Of a stretch of 64,000 nt of DNA, positions 32,510-41,231 are shown piece by piece. The position numbers and the translations under genes were made by a program. The notes below the pieces were generated by a model. It did no database searches and was not told where the DNA came from. It saw nothing but the letters and a program-made list of their open reading frames with translations. Source of the stretch: Streptomyces geranii (GTDB lineage: Bacteria > Actinomycetota > Actinomycetes > Streptomycetales > Streptomycetaceae); NCBI RefSeq assembly GCF_002954775.1, contig NZ_PJME01000008.1, forward strand, positions 186,001 to 250,000, read 5' to 3'. The stretch's first letter is position 1. Every line of letters begins with the position of its first letter.

Positions 32510-32980
32510 TCAGCGGTCGGGTCTGTGGGAGTCGCCGGAAGAGGTCCGGGGGGAGTTGCGGAAGAAGTCGGTCAGGAGGCGGGCGCAGTCGTCCGGGAGG
32601 ACGTCTCCGATCACCTCGGGGCGGTGGTTGAGGCGGCGGTCGCGTACGACGTCCCAGAGGGAGCCGGCCGCGCCCGCCTTCTCGTCGCGGGCGCCGTAGA
32701 CGACCCGGTCGACCCGGGACTGCACGAGGGCGCCCGCGCACATCGTGCAGGGTTCCAGCGTCACGACGAGCGTGCAGCCGGACAGCCGCCACTCCCCGAG
32801 GTCCGCCGCCGCCCGCCGGATCGCGAGGACCTCGGCGTGCGCGGTCGGATCGCCCGTCGCCTCGCGCTCGTTGTGCCCGCTCGCGAGGACGGTCGTACCG
32901 TCGGCGGCCAGGACGACGGCGCCGACGGGGACGTCACCGCCCCGGACGGCCCGCCCGGCCTCGGCCAGGGCGAGCCGCAT
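32510..32980 (-). CDS. tadA: tRNA-specific adenosine deaminase
   Basis: 156 residues. It has the zinc deaminase motifs H-A-E-V (with catalytic Glu) and P-C-T-M-C, plus the conserved N-E-R-E...H-A-E spacing and V-V-Y-G-A-R-D-E-K-A-G-A-A-G-S. TadA converts A34 to inosine in tRNA-Arg(ACG). ATG 32980 is the first start after the preceding stop; no good ribosome site is visible and it starts 62 bp after its partner gene, so coupling is likely. Confidence 0.93.
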   Translation of the reverse strand: MRLALAEAGRAVRGGDVPVGAVVLAADGTTVLASGHNEREATGDPTAHAEVLAIRRAAADLGEWRLSGCTLVVTLEPCTMCAGALVQSRVDRVVYGARDEKAGAAGSLWDVVRDRRLNHRPEVIGDVLPDDCARLLTDFFRNSPRTSSGDSHRPDR

Positions 32981-33042
32981 CGCGGCCCGCCACGGATCGC
33001 GTACGGGGTCGGGCGGCCCTTCGTCGGTCGGGCCCTGTTCGC

Positions 33043-33600
33043 TCAGCGCACCGTCTCCAGGACCTCCGACGCTCCCAGGGCCTCGGCGATCGCGCCCAGC
33101 GCGTCGTCGGCGTCCAGGGCGCGCAGTTCCTTCTGGCCGACCCCGAGGTCGTCGAGGATCTCGGGGTCGCCGACGGGGCCGTGCGGTACGGCCTCGGCGG
33201 AGGTGTCGTCGTCCTCGTCGTCGTCGGCACCGGAGCCGGCGGCCGGACCGGAGTCCGACTCACCGTCCTCGGTGCCGTCGAGGTCGAGGGCGTCCAGGTC
33301 TGTCTCGTCGTCGTCCGGATCACGGCCGAGCAGCTCGTCCGTGAGCAGGATCTCGCCGTACGAGCTACGGGCGGCGGCGGCGGCGTCCGAGACGTAGATC
33401 CGGGGGTCGTCCTCGCCGTCGATGCGGACGACGCCGAACCAGGCGTCCTCCTGCTCGATGAGCACCAGCACCGTGTCGTCCTCCGGGGAGGCTTCACGGG
33501 CCAGTTCGGCCAGGTCCGACAGGGTTTCCACATCGTCGAGCTCTGTGTCGCTCGCTTCCCACCCGTCTTCGGTGCGCGCGAGCAGTGCGGCGAAGTACAC
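33043..33600 (-). CDS. tRNA adenosine deaminase-associated protein
   Basis: 185 residues from GTG 33600. A folded N-terminal part (Y-F-A-A-L-L-A-R-T-E-D-G-W, then A-W-F-G-V-V-R-I-D-G) is followed by a very acidic central stretch (about residues 95-135) and a helical end. This acidic protein is conserved directly upstream of tadA in actinobacteria; its function is not known. Confidence 0.85.
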   Translation of the reverse strand: MYFAALLARTEDGWEASDTELDDVETLSDLAELAREASPEDDTVLVLIEQEDAWFGVVRIDGEDDPRIYVSDAAAAARSSYGEILLTDELLGRDPDDDETDLDALDLDGTEDGESDSGPAAGSGADDDEDDDTSAEAVPHGPVGDPEILDDLGVGQKELRALDADDALGAIAEALGASEVLETVR

Positions 33601-33862
33601 CGTGACTCTCCCACTGGTCCTAGGCGTGCCGGTTGGGGGTCCCCCCGGCGGAGGCTATGGGTGGGGAACGCTGTGCGCCGAGCCCCACCCACTCGGAATC
33701 GTGGCAGAAACGGAGCGTTCAGGGGACGTCTTCGGCACCCTGTGTCCGGCTCTTTCGACCTCTTGTCGGCCGAGCCGTTCAGCACGCTCTCGCTGCCGCC
33801 ACCAGCGGATCGTAACCGGCTTCCCTGGCCGCCTCCGCACGGCCACCCCCTCAACGCGCCTA

Positions 33863-34045
33863 CTACCAGCGGAACGTACGCATACGCATGGCGTGGCGGA
33901 GCCGGGCGGCCTTGGCGCGGCGGGGCTGGACACGGTCGCGCAACTCGCGTGCCTCGGTCAGCTCGCGCAGGAAGACGGCGCGGCGCCGACGCCGCTCGGC
34001 CTCGGTCTCCGACGGCCTCCGGTCCTGGTGTTCCCGGTCAGGCAT
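33863..34045 (-). CDS. Small basic conserved protein
   Basis: 60 residues from ATG 34045: R-R-R-R-R-A-V-F-L-R-E-L-T-E-A-R-E-L-R-D-R-V-Q-P-R-R, then M-R-M-R-T-F-R-W at the end. It is helical and strongly basic, and I recall the same ending in other Streptomyces at this locus. It is divergent from upp. The 262 bp on its other side (33601-33862) show no gene. Confidence 0.72.
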   Translation of the reverse strand: MPDREHQDRRPSETEAERRRRRAVFLRELTEARELRDRVQPRRAKAARLRHAMRMRTFRW

Positions 34046-34160
34046 GGGTGGCACCCCCAATCCATCCCTCCCACTTTCCCTCCGTCGGGCGGTTTGATGC
34101 CAGCGGAAGGGTGATCGGGGAGCAGAGCCGTCGCGCAGGACCACGGCTACTGTTAGTGCC

Positions 34161-34796
34161 ATGCGTCTTCACGTCGTCGACCACCCTCTGGTCGCCCACA
34201 AGCTCACCACCCTGCGCGACCAGCGCACCGACTCCGCGACCTTCCGCCGTCTCGCCGACGAGCTGGTCACCCTCCTCGCCTACGAGGCCACGCGCGACGT
34301 GCGCACCGAACAGGTCGACATCACGACGCCGGTCTCCTCGACCACGGGCGTCAAGCTGTCCTACCCGCGCCCGCTCGTCGTGCCGATCCTGCGGGCCGGG
34401 CTCGGCATGCTGGACGGCATGGTCCGGCTGCTGCCGACCGCCGAGGTGGGCTTCATGGGCATGGTGCGCGACGAGGAGACGCTCCAGGCGTCGACGTACG
34501 CCACCCGCATGCCGGAGGACCTCTCCGGGCGTCAGGTGTACGTCCTCGACCCGATGCTCGCCACCGGCGGCACCCTGGTCGCGGCGATTCAGGAGCTGAT
34601 CAAGCGCGGCGCCGACGACGTGACGGCCGTGGTCCTGCTGGCCGCCCCGGAGGGCGTCGAGGTCATGGAGCGCGAGCTGGCGGGCACCCCGGTGACGGTC
34701 GTGACGGCGTCGGTCGACGAGCGCCTCAACGAGCACGGCTACATCGTCCCGGGCCTCGGAGACGCGGGCGACCGCCTGTACGGCGCGGCCGAGTAG
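34161..34796 (+). CDS. upp: Uracil phosphoribosyltransferase
   Basis: 211 residues, the normal length. The signature [13 protein letters not shown] (PRPP loop) and the ending [12 protein letters not shown] are diagnostic. It makes UMP from uracil and PRPP in pyrimidine salvage. Its stop codon lies in the first unit of a 25-bp tandem repeat. Confidence 0.97.
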   Translation: MRLHVVDHPLVAHKLTTLRDQRTDSATFRRLADELVTLLAYEATRDVRTEQVDITTPVSSTTGVKLSYPRPLVVPILRAGLGMLDGMVRLLPTAEVGFMGMVRDEETLQASTYATRMPEDLSGRQVYVLDPMLATGGTLVAAIQELIKRGADDVTAVVLLAAPEGVEVMERELAGTPVTVVTASVDERLNEHGYIVPGLGDAGDRLYGAAE

Positions 34797-34865
34797 CACT
34801 CCGGTACCGGTCGCGGAGTAGCACTCCGGTGCCAGTCCCCGAGAAGTACTCCGGTACCGGTCAGG
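34791..34865. repeat. Three tandem 25-bp repeats at the upp stop codon
   Basis: Units 34791-34815, 34816-34840 and 34841-34865 all read GAG(T/A)AG(C/T)ACTCCGGT(A/G)CC(G/A)GTC. The first unit contains the last codon and stop of upp (GAG TAG). Confidence 0.9.
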
Positions 34866-34875
34866 GATACGAGAT

Positions 34876-35523
34876 TCAGCAGCCCTTCGGGGTGCCGGAG
34901 GGCGTCGGTGCCGGGTTGGCCAGCGCGGCCAAGGCCTGATCGGCCTCCGGCTTGTTCGTCAGCGCCGTGAACTTCGTGCCGATGAGCAGGTCGACCTCGG
35001 TGGCCGACGCCCGCGCGTCCGTCTTCAGCTGGGCGCCCGCGAGCTGAGTGCCGAGCACGGGCAGCGCGGCCCGGGCGGCCGACTTCGCGCCGAGCACTAT
35101 TCCGGTGCCGGCGATCTTCTTGTCGTAGGCCTTGGTCGCGTTGCCGATGTCGCCGATGCGGAAGCCGCGCTTCTTCAGCTCGTCCGCCGCCTGCTTGGCG
35201 AGCCCGCTGCGGGGCGTGGCGTTCAGGACGTTGACGGTGATCTGGCCGGGCTTGAGGAGTGTCTTCGGGGCCGCCGGTGTCGGCGAAGGGGTCGCCTTCG
35301 TGGCGCAGTCCGACTTCGGGCCCGCGGCCGTGGCCTTGCTGCCGCCGCCGGTGAAGACGTCGATGAGCTGCAAGGTGCCCCAGCCGATCAGGCCGAGGGC
35401 GGCGACGGAGGCCACGAGTCCGAGCACGACTCTGCGGCGTCCCCGGGGTCGGCGCATCCGCGGGTACTTGTCCCCCGTGATGCGGTACTGGCCGCCCATT
35501 CCGGGGGGAGTCAGCATGCTCAT
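34876..35523 (-). CDS. LytR C-terminal domain, membrane-anchored protein
   Basis: 215 residues from ATG 35523 (M-L-T at 35517 is an alternative). A basic cytoplasmic N terminus (R-R-P-R-G-R-R-R) and one membrane helix (about 32-53) precede a Gly/Pro/Thr linker. Then comes a LytR_C-type domain with I-T-V-N-V-L-N-A-T-P-R-S-G-L-A and A-D-E-L-K-K-R-G-F-R-I-G. There is no LCP catalytic domain, so it is a cell-envelope protein rather than a ligase. Confidence 0.85.
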   Translation of the reverse strand: MSMLTPPGMGGQYRITGDKYPRMRRPRGRRRVVLGLVASVAALGLIGWGTLQLIDVFTGGGSKATAAGPKSDCATKATPSPTPAAPKTLLKPGQITVNVLNATPRSGLAKQAADELKKRGFRIGDIGNATKAYDKKIAGTGIVLGAKSAARAALPVLGTQLAGAQLKTDARASATEVDLLIGTKFTALTNKPEADQALAALANPAPTPSGTPKGC

Positions 35524-35645
35524 GGGCGCAGCGTAGTGCGCCCGGACGGTGATGCCTACTAAATGATCATTGACCTGGCCCGGGTAGTACCCGAAAGGGC
35601 CAATAAGGCCGGTGAAACAGGGGTGACGGGGCGGAGAGCCGGACG

Positions 35646-35942
35646 TCAGTCCAGTTCCAGCACGCGCGCGTGCAGCACCTGGCGTTGCTGGAGGGCCGCC
35701 CTGACCGCGCGGTGCAGACCGTCCTCCAGATACAGGTCGCCCTGCCACTTCACGACGTGCGCGAAGAGGTCGCCGTAGAACGTGGAGTCCTCGGCGAGCA
35801 GGGTTTCCAGGTCGAGCTGGCCCTTGGTCGTCACGAGCTGATCGAGGCGGACCGGGCGCGGCGCGACGTCCGCCCACTGCCGGGTGCTTTCCCGGCCGTG
35901 GTCGGGGTACGGCCGGCCGTTTCCGATGCGCTTGAAGATCAC
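35646..35942 (-). CDS. Small ParB-like-fold conserved protein
   Basis: 98 residues, M-I-F-K-R-I-G-N-G-R-P-Y-P-D-H-G at the start. V-R-L-D-Q-L-V-T-T-K-G-Q, then Y-L-E-D-G-L-H-R-A-V-R-A-A-L, recall the strand and D-G-x-H-R motif of ParB/Srx folds. It is widely conserved in actinobacteria, and some annotations call it a VapB-like antitoxin, which I cannot support from the sequence. No partner toxin is adjacent. Confidence 0.72.
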   Translation of the reverse strand: MIFKRIGNGRPYPDHGRESTRQWADVAPRPVRLDQLVTTKGQLDLETLLAEDSTFYGDLFAHVVKWQGDLYLEDGLHRAVRAALQQRQVLHARVLELD

Positions 35943-36046
35943 ACGGAAAGCCTACCGGTCCAGACGTTCCGGGCGCAGCCATGGAGACGGAGTGCGACGC
36001 TGGAAAAGATGCCGTAAAGCGGGGCAAACCGGAATAGGGGTCCGAC

Positions 36047-37690
36047 ATGAGCGACAGCGAGACCGCGCCTTCGGCCACCACGGAGGCCGTGACCGAGCCT
36101 TTGCCACCGGCAAACGCGCCCACGTCACCACCCCGTGCGCCGGGGAGCGCCCCCGCACTCCCCCAGCAGGCCCTGGAGATTGCTTCCGGATACGCCTTCA
36201 CCGGCCCGGCCCTCGATCTGGGCGCCCTCCTCTGGGACGGGACGTGCCTCCCGGACGCCCAGATCCGCATCCCCCTCCCCATGCTCAACCGGCACGGACT
36301 GGTCGCGGGGGCCACCGGCACCGGCAAGACCAAGACGCTCCAGCTGATCGCCGAGCAGCTCAGCGCACAGGGTGTGCCCGTTTTCCTGGCCGATGTGAAG
36401 GGCGACGTCTCCGGGATCTCGGCGCCGGGGGCGGTGAACGACAGGGTCACCGCCCGTGCCGCCGAGGTGCACCAGCGGTGGACGGCGACCGGCTTCCCCG
36501 CCGAGTTCTACGCCCTCGGCGGCCTCGGCCACGGCATCCCGGTCCGGGCGACCATCACCAGCTTCGGCCCGGTGCTGCTGTCGAAGGTGCTGCAGCTCAA
36601 CCAGACCCAGGAGCAGTCGCTCGGCCTGGTCTTCCACTACGCCGACCAGAAGGGGCTTGAGCTGGTCGACCTCAAGGACCTGCGAGCCGTCGTCGCCTTC
36701 CTCGCCTCCGACGAGGGCAAGGCGGAACTGAAGGGCATCGGCGGACTCTCGACGGCCACGGCCGGGGTGATCCTCCGTTCCCTCACCGCCTTCGAGGCGC
36801 AGGGCATGGCGGACTTCTTCGGCGAGCCCGAGTTCGACACGGCCGAGCTGCTGCGCACGGCGCCGGACGGCCGGGGCCTGGTCTCGCTGCTCGAACTGCC
36901 CGCCGTACAGGACCGGCCGCAACTGTTCTCGACCTTCCTGATGTGGCTGCTGGCCGACCTCTTCCACGACCTCCCGGAGGTCGGCGACGCCGACAAGCCC
37001 AAGCTCGTCTTCTTCTTCGACGAGGCGCATCTGCTCTTCAACGACGCCTCCAAAGCCTTCCTGGACGCGATCACACAGACCGTCCGGCTGATTCGCTCGA
37101 AAGGGGTCGGCGTCTTCTTCGTGACGCAGACCCCGAAGGACGTACCCGCCGACGTCCTCGCCCAGCTCGGCAACCGCATCCAGCACGCGCTGCGCGCCTT
37201 CACCCCCGACGACCAGAAGGCCCTCAAGGCCACGGTGAAGACGTTCCCGAACTCGGCGTACGACCTGGAGGAACTCCTCACCGGCCTCGGCACGGGCGAG
37301 GCCGTGGTCACGGTGCTCAGCGAGAAGGGGGCCCCGACACCCGTTGCCGCGACCCGCCTGCGCGCCCCCGAGTCCCTGATGGGCCCGGTGGACGCCACGG
37401 CTCTGGACGGGGCGGTCAGGTCGTCGGGCCTGTACGCGCGTTACGCACAGGCTGTGGACAGGGAGTCGGCGTACGAGAAGCTGACGGCACCGAAGCCTTC
37501 GGGGGGAGCCGGCGGAGCGAAGGGCCCGGACGAGCTGAGGGCCACGCCGAAGGCACCCGAGGAGGACCCTTCCCTCGTCCAACAGGTGGTGGGCAGCGGC
37601 ATGTTCAAGTCGCTCGCGCGCTCCCTGGGCACCCAGATCGGCCGCGAGATCACCCGTTCCCTCTTCGGGACGGCACGGCGGAGGCGGTAG
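36047..37690 (+). CDS. HerA/YjgR-like (DUF853) ATPase
   Basis: 547 residues. Walker A G-A-T-G-T-G-K-T (K94), Walker B V-F-F-F-D-E-A-H, sensor V-T-Q-T-P-K-D-V-P, and arginine finger region I-Q-H-A-L-R-A-F-T-P. About 500 residues match the HerA-like helicase family of unknown cellular role. Variable Pro/Ala-rich N terminus (40 residues) and G/A linker near 485. It is divergent from the ParB-like gene. Confidence 0.92.
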   Translation: MSDSETAPSATTEAVTEPLPPANAPTSPPRAPGSAPALPQQALEIASGYAFTGPALDLGALLWDGTCLPDAQIRIPLPMLNRHGLVAGATGTGKTKTLQLIAEQLSAQGVPVFLADVKGDVSGISAPGAVNDRVTARAAEVHQRWTATGFPAEFYALGGLGHGIPVRATITSFGPVLLSKVLQLNQTQEQSLGLVFHYADQKGLELVDLKDLRAVVAFLASDEGKAELKGIGGLSTATAGVILRSLTAFEAQGMADFFGEPEFDTAELLRTAPDGRGLVSLLELPAVQDRPQLFSTFLMWLLADLFHDLPEVGDADKPKLVFFFDEAHLLFNDASKAFLDAITQTVRLIRSKGVGVFFVTQTPKDVPADVLAQLGNRIQHALRAFTPDDQKALKATVKTFPNSAYDLEELLTGLGTGEAVVTVLSEKGAPTPVAATRLRAPESLMGPVDATALDGAVRSSGLYARYAQAVDRESAYEKLTAPKPSGGAGGAKGPDELRATPKAPEEDPSLVQQVVGSGMFKSLARSLGTQIGREITRSLFGTARRRR

Positions 37691-37738
37691 CTCCCGTAGC
37701 TACCGAGGCTCCTGGGGAACCCCGCCCCCGCCGCCCGG

Positions 37739-37870
37739 TCAGTGGCCCGCGTCCTTCGCGGGCCGCTGCGGCTCGGCCGTCTTGACCTGCGGTGATTGCA
37801 CCTTGGGTGCGTTGCGTACGGCCTCGGCGCGCAGGAGGGCGCGCAGGAGCGCGTAGGGGTCGATCGCCAT
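37739..37870 (-). CDS. Short conserved peptide (43 aa)
   Basis: ATG 37870 with AAGGAAC upstream encodes M-A-I-D-P-Y-A-L-L-R-A-L-L-R-A-E-A-V-R-N then a Q/K/P-rich tail, ending at 37739. The amphipathic N-terminal helix and good ribosome site support a real gene despite its size. Function unknown. Confidence 0.6.
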   Translation of the reverse strand: MAIDPYALLRALLRAEAVRNAPKVQSPQVKTAEPQRPAKDAGH

Positions 37871-37924
37871 GTCGGTGTTCCTTGTCCCGTGTGACTGACT
37901 GATGGACCGGGGGAGCCGGGCCTG

Positions 37925-38263
37925 TCAGCAGCGCAGGACCACCGAGCGCGGGGCGCGGAGGGAAGGAGCGGCGGGCGGTGTGTGGGTGGGCAGGGGCCGC
38001 GCGGCGGGCCCCGGGACCGGGGCGGGCACGGGTCGCAGCGGTACGACGGAACGGCCGGCGCCCCGCGTCACCGGCCGCAGCACGCTGTCCAGGACGTCGT
38101 ACTCGAAGACCGCCGAACCGCTCTCGGCCGCCGCGACGGAGACGGGCACCGCTCGCGCGCCCGCGTGCCCGCCCGGCATGGACAGGGCGAGCAGCAGGAC
38201 GAACGCCCGCAGCCAGCCACGCCGACGGGCGTGACCGAGGGCCTGCGGTGCGACGGGGCTCAC
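37925..38263 (-). CDS. Putative secreted small protein
   Basis: 112 residues from GTG 38263. A basic N terminus (H-A-R-R-R-G-W-L-R) and a hydrophobic core (F-V-L-L-L-A-L-S-M) give a signal peptide with probable cleavage near A-G-A-R-A. The rest is Pro/Arg/Val-rich with one C-terminal Cys. No family recognised; no clear ribosome site. Confidence 0.5.
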   Translation of the reverse strand: MSPVAPQALGHARRRGWLRAFVLLLALSMPGGHAGARAVPVSVAAAESGSAVFEYDVLDSVLRPVTRGAGRSVVPLRPVPAPVPGPAARPLPTHTPPAAPSLRAPRSVVLRC

Positions 38264-38347
38264 GGGGTGTGTGTCCCGTGCGGAGTACGTCGTTCATCGC
38301 ATCGGCGGGGAGAACCGCCCGCTCGGCGTACGTGCCGTTACTCGGCG

Positions 38348-38860
38348 CTACTTGCCGACGGCCTTCGCCGCCTTCGCCGCCGCCTTCATCTCCTGCTTGT
38401 GCGCCCGGACCTTGACGAGGGACTCCGGCCCGGTGATGTCGGCGACGGAACGGAAGGACTTCGCCTCGCCGTACGCGCCGGCCGCCTCGCGCCAGCCCGT
38501 GGGCCGCACGCCGAGCTGCTTGCCGAGGAGGGCCAGGAAGATCTGGGCCTTCTGCTTGCCGAAGCCGGGCAGGTCGGAGAGGCGCTTGAGCAGCTCCTGG
38601 CCGGTCGCCGCGTCCCGCCAGACGCCCTCCGCGTCACCGTCGTAGTGCTCGACGAGGTACTGGCAGAGCTGCTGGATCCGCTTTGCCATCGACCCCGGGT
38701 AGCGGTGCACGGCCGGCTTGTCGGAGAGGAGCGCGGCGAAGGCCTCGGGGTCGTACGCGGCGATCTCGTGCGCGTCGAGGTCGTCGGCGCCGAGGCGTCG
38801 CGCGATCGTCGCCGGTCCTTTGAAGGCCCATTCCATCGGCACTTGCTGGTCGCAGAACAT
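38348..38860 (-). pseudogene. HhH-GPD DNA glycosylase-like gene, 3' part
   Basis: It reads D-Q-Q-V-P-M-E-W-A-F, then L-P-G-F-G-K-Q-K-A-Q-I-F (helix-hairpin-helix) and a Lys/Ala-rich end. The family normally has about 30 more residues before D-Q-Q. Those 30 codons are at 59425-59514, beyond element 2. The ATG at 38860 and the first two or three codons of this frame come from the element. The product would lack the first helices and is probably inactive; catalytic residues were not identified. Confidence 0.88.
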
Positions 38861-38874
38861 TTGGAAACGAGGTG
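38844..38874. repeat. Left attachment site of element 2
   Basis: Core TGCTGGTC (38844-38851), then a 6-bp spacer, then CATTTGGAAACGAGGTG (38858-38874). The 17-mer is the inverted partner, 15 of 17, of CACCTCGTATCCGAATG at the right end. Confidence 0.8.
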
Positions 38875-38880
38875 ATCAAT

Positions 38881-38895
38881 GTTACAATAAGTAAC
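38881..38895. promoter_or_regulatory. Inverted repeat upstream of the serine integrase
   Basis: GTTAC-AATAA-GTAAC lies 14 bp before the integrase ATG. A related GTTACTTATTG occurs in inverse orientation at about 40646, upstream of the divergent genes after the integrase, so one regulator may bind both. Confidence 0.5.
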
Positions 38896-38908
38896 AGGAG
38901 ATCACTCC

Positions 38909-40498
38909 ATGCAGTCACAACCGAATATCATCCAGCGTGCCCACCGTGGCGATTTCACCGGCCTCAAGTTTGCCGGTCTGGTTCGGTTGTCCTTCGAGAT
39001 CAACCCCGACCGTGAGCGGCCGGAAGTCCCCCTCACTGGCGCTGACATCAACAACCGCGAGGAACAAGAGCGGTTGTGCCGCGAGTACGTCGAGTCGCGC
39101 GGCGGCATCTACATCGGGACGTACGACGAACCCCACACCTCTGCATGGAAGAAGAAGCGCATCACGCAGCCCGACGGCTCGTATGCGTATCGGGTCATCC
39201 GTCCCGTCTTCGAGGGGATGTTGAGCGACCTCAAGAAGAGCAGCACCAACCCCAAGTTCTTCACGCCGCTCAACGGCTACATGCCGCGCACTGAGATTCA
39301 AGGTGCCATCGTCTACGACGTCGACCGCCTGACCCGCGACAACAGGCACCTTGAAGACGCCATTGAAACGGTGGAGTTCTTCAACTGCCCGATCATCGAC
39401 ATCACGGGCACGCTCGACCTGCTGAGTGAGAACGGCCGAGATATGGCCCGCGTCATGGTGACGATGGCCGGTAAACAGTCGGCTGCAACTTCCCGCCGCG
39501 TTAAGAACATCCACAACGCGATGGCTCGTGAGGGCATCCCTGTTGGCGGCACTCGCCCGTTCGGTTGGAAGGCAGACAAGCGCACCGCCGACCCCGAAGA
39601 GAAGAAGCTCGTTGTCGACGCAGCGCGCGACTTGTTGGATGGCGTCAACGTCAACACCGTGCTGAAGCGGTGGGAGAAGAAAGGTGTTCAAACCCCACGA
39701 GGAAACTTCTGGGTGCGCTCAACCTTCATCCACATGATTACGTCGCCCCGCATGGTCGGGTGGCGCGTGCACGGCCCCCAGAACCTGCCGTTTCACGAGC
39801 GCTACGCACGAGACACAGAAGGCAACCCGATCAAGGCACAGTACGAGGCTCTTCTTGATGAGAAGACTTGGCGTGCCGTCGTCGAGCTCTTGACGGGGCC
39901 GGATCGTCCTGGTGCTGGTGAGTACACCGGAAAGCTCAAGTACATGTGCTCGGGCATCATCCGTTGCGGCAACTGTGGTAGCAAGCTGCGCGGTAATGCC
40001 AAGGCGAAGAACAGTCACGAGTATGTGTGTGACGGCTGCCGGAGGGTCACGGGTTCTGGAAGGGCGATCGACAAGCTGATCACCGCGCTTGTTCTGGCAC
40101 GTCTCGAACAAGAAGAACTGTCCGTCCCACCTGCCAACTGGCCTAAAACGGAGGAGCTTACGGCCCTGGAGGCATCCAAGGCTGGTCTACTCGCTCAGTT
40201 CAAAGAGAACCCGGATATGGGTTCATACATCTGGCCTGAGGTGCGAAAGCTGGAAGTGGAGATCACAAAGCTCACCAAAGAGCGGGCGGCCTACCTGCGC
40301 AAGGTGACGCGGTCTCGACGACCGAACCTCGTCGAAGCATGGCCCACCCTAGAAGTTGAGCAGCAGCGAGACATCTGCGCAGAGAACTTCGAGGTCGTCA
40401 TCTTGAACTCTGCGACCAAGGGAGGAAACCGATTCGATGAGACTAGGCTTCAGGTGGTCTATCGGCAAGAATCTTCTCAATACGCTTCCGCTGCTTAG
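38909..40498 (+). CDS. Large serine recombinase (integrase) of element 2
   Basis: 529 residues from ATG 38909 with AGGAG. Resolvase-type catalytic domain (Ser28 in G-L-V-R-L-S; Y-D-V-D-R-L-T-R-D), recombinase domain (about 200-310), zinc ribbon (C-S-G-I-I-R-C-G-N-C-G then Y-V-C-D-G-C) and a C-terminal coiled coil. It recombines attP with the HhH-GPD gene. A 65-residue insertion between the Ser strand and the R-E-E-Q-E helix makes the catalytic domain longer than usual. The gene lies 35 bp inside the left att arm. Confidence 0.95.
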   Translation: MQSQPNIIQRAHRGDFTGLKFAGLVRLSFEINPDRERPEVPLTGADINNREEQERLCREYVESRGGIYIGTYDEPHTSAWKKKRITQPDGSYAYRVIRPVFEGMLSDLKKSSTNPKFFTPLNGYMPRTEIQGAIVYDVDRLTRDNRHLEDAIETVEFFNCPIIDITGTLDLLSENGRDMARVMVTMAGKQSAATSRRVKNIHNAMAREGIPVGGTRPFGWKADKRTADPEEKKLVVDAARDLLDGVNVNTVLKRWEKKGVQTPRGNFWVRSTFIHMITSPRMVGWRVHGPQNLPFHERYARDTEGNPIKAQYEALLDEKTWRAVVELLTGPDRPGAGEYTGKLKYMCSGIIRCGNCGSKLRGNAKAKNSHEYVCDGCRRVTGSGRAIDKLITALVLARLEQEELSVPPANWPKTEELTALEASKAGLLAQFKENPDMGSYIWPEVRKLEVEITKLTKERAAYLRKVTRSRRPNLVEAWPTLEVEQQRDICAENFEVVILNSATKGGNRFDETRLQVVYRQESSQYASAA

Positions 40499-40634
40499 GG
40501 GTAAGAGCGGGTGCGTTCTTGAGTTGTGAGGCGACCCAAGCCTCAGAAGAAGCGTCGGCCTTCGTGGCTGGCGCTTTCTTCTTTTTCTTGGGGCTCTGTT
40601 GCTTGCCCGGATTCTCTCTGCCGCTAGATCTCAT
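40443..40634 (-). CDS. Small basic mobile-element protein
   Basis: 63 residues from ATG 40634: a Lys-rich stretch (P-K-K-K-K-K-A-P), then W-V-A-S-Q-L-K-N-A-P-A-L-T-P-K-Q-R-K-R-I-E-K-I-L. The A-P-x-L-T-P-x-Q-R-x-R pattern is typical of short proteins in actinobacterial phages and ICEs. It overlaps the integrase 3' end by 56 bp, convergent. Confidence 0.62.
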   Translation of the reverse strand: MRSSGRENPGKQQSPKKKKKAPATKADASSEAWVASQLKNAPALTPKQRKRIEKILADRPPEA

Positions 40635-40709
40635 CAAAAACTCAGTTACTTATTGCTTAATTATAACAGCCAAGACCACCAAACAGAATATCGAAGGGAG
40701 TTGGTCGGC

Positions 40710-41036
40710 ATGGCATACGTGACACGACGCGTCAGCGATCTGTCCGGCGTCGAAGGCGCTGAATCAGATTTCGCCACGCTCACCGTCCGCCGTTACCCGG
40801 GACTTGAGAAGCCCGCCCAGTTCGACGTCACGCCGGACGAAATCAAGGGCCTCAAGGACAACGACACAATCGTCATTGTCGAAGTGAAGCGTCCCGGGTC
40901 AAACGACACGGAAATGGTTCACATGTTGCGCGACGACTTCGACGCGCTTGCACCTAAGGACAACATGGCAGAACTGCTGGGCCAGGCTCGCGGCACTCGC
41001 GGGCGTCGCCCCGGTTCACGAGTAAACGGCGGATGA
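40710..41036 (+). CDS. Hypothetical mobile-element protein
   Basis: 108 residues from ATG 40710 (AAGGGAG upstream). A beta-rich acidic protein: S-D-F-A-T-L-T-V-R-R-Y-P-G-L-E-K-P, then D-T-I-V-I-V-E-V-K-R-P, with a basic C terminus. No family recognised. Its promoter is probably in the AT-rich stretch 40635-40709. Its stop opens the outer stem of the structured region that follows. Confidence 0.65.
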   Translation: MAYVTRRVSDLSGVEGAESDFATLTVRRYPGLEKPAQFDVTPDEIKGLKDNDTIVIVEVKRPGSNDTEMVHMLRDDFDALAPKDNMAELLGQARGTRGRRPGSRVNGG

Positions 41037-41160
41037 GGCGTAGTCACCACGCAGTCCGTGTCTCTCGCTACCTCCGTGGTAGTGCGAGACACGGACGTCT
41101 CTCAGCCCTCGGGGTGTGTGCGAACCCCGTAGGTCAAGTGTGTGGTGACTCCTACGCCTC
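41035..41160 (+). other. Three-way-junction inverted repeat (origin or structured RNA)
   Basis: An outer stem of 16 bp pairs 41035-41050 (GAGGCGTA+GTCACCAC) with 41142-41160 (GTGGTGAC, 3-nt bulge, TACGCCTC). Inside are hairpin A, 41054-41072 with 41078-41096 (19 bp, one mismatch, one G-U), and hairpin B, GGGGT/ACCCC (41111-41128). The 71 bp before the next gene include a perfect AAAGGAGGT ribosome site. Confidence 0.7.
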
Positions 41161-41231
41161 TACCGGCGTTTACCAGGGTGGTTGCCGCCCAGAGGACGGG
41201 CACAACTACCTTCAGAAAGGAGGTCTCCTGA

